From the NCBI GenBank assembly GCA_017608045.1, contig JAFCGN010000004.1, forward strand, positions 1-50,572: DNA of 50,572 bases, read 5' to 3'. Position numbers and translations under genes: made by a program. Position 1 is the stretch's first letter; every line of letters starts with the position of its first letter. Positions 48,127-50,572 of the stretch are shown here, piece after piece. The stretch comes from Candidatus Parvarchaeota archaeon. Its GTDB lineage: Archaea > Nanobdellota > Nanobdellia > JAFCGN01. The notes below the pieces were generated by a model. It was not told the origin of the DNA, ran no database searches, and saw nothing but the letters and a program-made list of their open reading frames with translations.

Positions 48127-49316
48127 AGATTTTAACACTTAATTGCGGAAGTTCATCAATAAAATATGCTGTTTTTTTTAAAGAAAAAAGAATTGCTTTT
48201 GGAAAAGTTGAAAGAATAGGTGAAAGAAGTTCAATAATCAAGTATTCTTCTGAAAAAAAATCATTTGAAAAAGAAGCAAAAGTGAGCACTTATGTTCAGG
48301 CATTTAAAATAATGATTAACAATTTGACAAATAAGGAGTTTGGTGTTATAAAATCAAAAAAAGAGATTAACGCAGTTGGTCATAGAGTGGTTCATGGAAA
48401 AGAACTTCACGAATCTATTATTATTGACAAATTTGTTTTAAGAAAAATTAAGAAATTGTTTGATGTTGCACCACTCCATAATCCTCATAATTATAAAGGA
48501 ATAATAACTGCAAAAAAATTATTTCCAAAAATCCCGCATGTTGCAGTATTTGATACTGCTTTTCACAATACCTTGCCTGAAATAGCTTATTTATACGCTT
48601 TACCGCAAGAATATTATAAAAAATATGGTATTAGGCGTTATGGTTTTCATGGTATTTCTCACAAATATGTAGCACACGAAGCAGCAAAAATGCTTAAAAA
48701 ACCATTAAATAAATTAAAAATGATTACTTGTCATCTTGGAGCTGGAAGCAGCATTACAGCGATTAACAAGGGAAAATCTGTTGACACAAGCATGGGGTTT
48801 ACTCCCTTAGAAGGTTTAATTATGTGCACGCGTTCAGGAGATGTTGATCCAGGATTACATTATTTAAAAAGACATGTTTGGGAAGGACAAAAAAATTTTT
48901 ATGATATATTAAACAAAAAAAGCGGATTGTTAGGAATCTCGGGAAAAAGCAAGGATATGAGGGTTTTGTGGAAGAATTACAATAAAGATAAAAACTGCAG
49001 ACTTGCAGTTAATATGTATTCTTACAGATTGCTTAAATATTTAGGCAGTTATATTGCTATTTTAAATGGTGTGAATGCAATTGTTTTTACAGCAGGTATT
49101 GGAGAAAATGCTTATTATGTGAGAAAAAAAGTATGCGATAAATTAAGATATTGTGGTGTTATTCTTGATGAGAAGAAAAATAGAAAAACAATAAATGGTA
49201 AAACAGGATTTATTAATACTAAAAATTCAAAAGTAAAAATTTTAGTAATCCCAACTGATGAAGAAAAAATGATTGCTCTTGAAACCAAAAAAACAATTAA
49301 AGGAAGGATAAAATGA
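48123..49316 (+). CDS. ackA: Acetate kinase
   Basis: 397 residues of the ASKHA fold: LTLNCGSSSIKYAVF (4-18), GHRVVHGKELH near 85, FDTAFHNTLPEIAYLYALP near 144-162, YGFHGISHKYV near 173, CHLGAGSSITAI near 203, GLIMCTRSGDVDPGL near 230 and FTAGIGENAYYVR near 321. Converts acetyl phosphate and ADP to acetate and ATP, so with Pta it yields ATP by substrate-level phosphorylation. Most archaea use ADP-forming acetyl-CoA synthetase instead, so this pair suggests transfer from bacteria. Confidence 0.96.
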   Translation: MKILTLNCGSSSIKYAVFFKEKRIAFGKVERIGERSSIIKYSSEKKSFEKEAKVSTYVQAFKIMINNLTNKEFGVIKSKKEINAVGHRVVHGKELHESIIIDKFVLRKIKKLFDVAPLHNPHNYKGIITAKKLFPKIPHVAVFDTAFHNTLPEIAYLYALPQEYYKKYGIRRYGFHGISHKYVAHEAAKMLKKPLNKLKMITCHLGAGSSITAINKGKSVDTSMGFTPLEGLIMCTRSGDVDPGLHYLKRHVWEGQKNFYDILNKKSGLLGISGKSKDMRVLWKNYNKDKNCRLAVNMYSYRLLKYLGSYIAILNGVNAIVFTAGIGENAYYVRKKVCDKLRYCGVILDEKKNRKTINGKTGFINTKNSKVKILVIPTDEEKMIALETKKTIKGRIK

Positions 49317-49669
49317 TTAAAGGAATAGGTGTTGATATTATTTCTCTTGAAGACTTAAAGCAAAAGATTGAAAAACTGGGTGATGCATTCTTAAAAAGAA
49401 CTTTTTTTAACTCAGAATTAAATTATGCAAAAAAAAATAATATGATAGAACATTTAGGAACCACTTTTGCAGGTAAAGAAGCAGTTTTTAAAGCATTAAA
49501 AAAAGATTATTTTGAACCTAAAGAAATTGAAATTAAAAGAAAAAACAGAATGCCCATTGTTTGTTTTCATGGAAAACTTAAAAAATTAAATTATGAAGTA
49601 ATGCTTAATTTATCTTTTAATAAAACAAACGCAATCGCTATGGCAATAATATTAGAAAACAAAAAATAA
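49313..49669 (+). CDS. acpS: Holo-acyl-carrier-protein synthase-like 4'-phosphopantetheinyl transferase
   Basis: 118 residues with the AcpS marks: GIGVDIISLE at 4-13 (Mg-binding Asp) and TTFAGKEAVFKALKK near 50-64 (Glu and Lys). AcpS attaches phosphopantetheine from CoA to acyl carrier protein. It overlaps ackA by four bases, so pta-ackA-acpS is one operon. No acyl carrier protein gene is in the window; the target in an archaeon is unclear. Confidence 0.9.
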   Translation: MIKGIGVDIISLEDLKQKIEKLGDAFLKRTFFNSELNYAKKNNMIEHLGTTFAGKEAVFKALKKDYFEPKEIEIKRKNRMPIVCFHGKLKKLNYEVMLNLSFNKTNAIAMAIILENKK

Positions 49670-49677
49670 AAAAAGTT

Positions 49678-50370
49678 TTATTCTTCAGATTCACTTGCTA
49701 AAAAAGCCCACCAAGGTTTCTTTGTTCTTATGACTTCTCCATTTTCAGCATCAACTTGTGCTTGCACTTGCATTCTCATCTTGAACAAACCTAAAAATTT
49801 AGCTTGTTTTTTAACTTGAACTTCATAAACTGCTTTAACCTGCTCACCTTGTTTTACTTCCTTTAATTCTATTGTGCAATTATTTTCAGCAGAACAAGTT
49901 TTTAATTTTAATCTCTCTAATGCTCTTTCTGATGCTGTATCAGGCATTACTTTAACCTCAACATTTTTTCCGTTACTTAACTTTACCTGTAATTTTGTTC
50001 CATTTTGAGTTTGTTCTTGAGTCATCTGCATGGATGTCATAGCTTCAATATTTTCAGATTTCAGTTTTATTTGGTTATTGCTCTGAATTTGCACTTGAAC
50101 TTGTTTTCCTCCTTGCATTGTAAGAACCCCTGATTTAACTTGAATCTGTGTTTGTTGTTGTACTCCTATTTGTGTGTCTTCTCCTTGATTCTGTGTTTCA
50201 TGTATTATTTGCGTACCATTTCCTGTAACTTCAGGATTTCCACTATCTTCTGGTTGTCCTGTAACTTCAGGCCGTCCTTGATTTAATTGCCCTTCAGGAC
50301 CAGTTCCTGCAGCAAAAACTACAGAGCTTACTAAAACACACATAATCAAACTCAATAATATTTTTTTCAT
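49678..50370 (-). CDS. Secreted Gln-rich protein with conserved C-terminal domain
   Basis: 230 residues: signal peptide 1-20 (LLSLIMCVLVSSVVFA), a low-complexity Gln/Thr/Asn/Gly part (25-115) with repeats such as GQPEDSGNPEVTGN and QQQTQIQVKSG, then a more ordered C-terminal domain (PDTASERALERLKLKTCSAE, NNCTIELKEVKQGEQVKAVYE, LGLFKMRMQVQAQVD) with two cysteines. Probably exported or surface-bound. No TM helix beyond the signal; its C-terminal PWWAFLASESEE is acidic. Function unknown. Confidence 0.7.
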   Translation of the reverse strand: MKKILLSLIMCVLVSSVVFAAGTGPEGQLNQGRPEVTGQPEDSGNPEVTGNGTQIIHETQNQGEDTQIGVQQQTQIQVKSGVLTMQGGKQVQVQIQSNNQIKLKSENIEAMTSMQMTQEQTQNGTKLQVKLSNGKNVEVKVMPDTASERALERLKLKTCSAENNCTIELKEVKQGEQVKAVYEVQVKKQAKFLGLFKMRMQVQAQVDAENGEVIRTKKPWWAFLASESEE

Positions 50371-50410
50371 TTGAAATCCCCTTGTGTACTCATAAATTAA
50401 TTATACTATT

Positions 50411-50572
50411 TTAAAATTTTCTACGAACAACAACTCTTATTTTTTGCTTTCCAACTGTCTTCGGGACTTCAAAAAAACTAAGTCTTCCTTTATGTTTAAT
50501 TGGTTTAATTCTACGAATATCCTCAAGAACAAACCCATACACTGGATATTTTGTTTTTCCACGAATTAACAA
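50411..50572 (-). CDS. Partial CDS, 5' end beyond the window; possible ASCH/PUA-like C-terminus
   Basis: The reverse strand is open from the window edge to TAA at 50411, giving the last 53 residues of a basic protein: RGKTKYPVYGFVLEDIRRIK, then KGRLSFFEVPKT and KIRVVVRRKF. The ending KGRLSFFEVP after a short beta-strand resembles small RNA-binding ASCH/PUA-type domains, but too little is visible to be sure. It is upstream of the Gln-rich protein gene on the same strand. Confidence 0.55.
   Translation of the reverse strand: MLIRGKTKYPVYGFVLEDIRRIKPIKHKGRLSFFEVPKTVGKQKIRVVVRRKF

Noticed and set aside
1-50572. CRISPR arrays, insertion sequences, rRNA genes or prophage
   Set aside because: No regularly spaced repeats, transposase motifs, rRNA signatures or phage modules were seen on either strand.

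Overview
The window is very A+T-rich archaeal chromosome. The information-processing genes are archaeal: SRP54, FtsY, prefoldin alpha, L21e, L15e, L10e, Rpb4/RpoF, DUF655, aIF1A, aIF2 beta, KsgA, RadA, deoxyhypusine synthase, a Dph2 remnant, and a tRNA-Ser with an anticodon-loop intron. Many starts lie about 25-30 nt after a TATA-like box, as expected for leaderless mRNAs; others use a GGTGA/GGAGG ribosome site. Small or shrunken enzymes and bacterial-type genes (GAD-less AspRS, Pta-AckA-AcpS, LemA-HtpX, ECF transporter) suggest a DPANN archaeon, perhaps Woesearchaeota/Pacearchaeota-like. That placement is inference.

Layout. 1-2.1 kb: iron alcohol dehydrogenase (cut by the window edge) behind a bacterial-type aspartyl-tRNA synthetase that seems to start at AUA. 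2.3-7.8 kb: zinc-ribbon protein, TIM-barrel isomerase-like protein, beta-helix surface protein, HAD phosphatase, HerA-like ATPase, alpha/beta hydrolase. 8.1-12.8 kb: secretion/ribosome/RNA polymerase block (pfdA-ftsY-NTase-srp54-small Zn protein-rpl21e-rpoF-DUF655). 12.9-17.7 kb: membrane proteins and an archaeal-type AspRS between a family II pyrophosphatase and its catalytically dead paralogue. 17.8 kb: a C/D box sRNA, absent from protein predictions, with an antisense match to the 16S decoding region. 17.9-24.5 kb: uridine phosphorylase, complete ECF transporter (S-T-A-A'), two PHP phosphoesterases and a PfkB kinase, perhaps nucleoside salvage. 24.5-34.5 kb: AbiEii-like NTase, RadA, tRNA-Ser, deoxyhypusine synthase, truncated Dph2, dolichol-kinase-like protein, Nudix, initiation factors, KsgA. 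34.6-40 kb: L15e, an MscS/RAM/DedA operon, then PAP2-PIG-L-glycosyltransferase genes suited to envelope glycolipid work. 40-47 kb: helical unknowns, L10e, minimal pyruvate kinase, HD protein, LemA-HtpX, Ogg glycosylase, and two paralogous glycine-rich membrane proteins. 47-50.6 kb: overlapping pta-ackA-acpS, a Q-rich secreted protein and a partial gene.

Together the genes fit a small fermenting, scavenging archaeon: nucleosides imported and phosphorolysed, pyruvate kinase and Pta-AckA making ATP, acetate and perhaps alcohol excreted, and an envelope rich in small membrane and secreted proteins. The most noteworthy signals are the C/D box sRNA, two genes with apparent AUA starts behind strong ribosome sites at identical spacing, the pair of unlike AspRS enzymes, the pseudo-pyrophosphatase beside AspRS, the two-domain Dph2, the B- and C-domain-less pyruvate kinase, and the repeat-built membrane protein pair.
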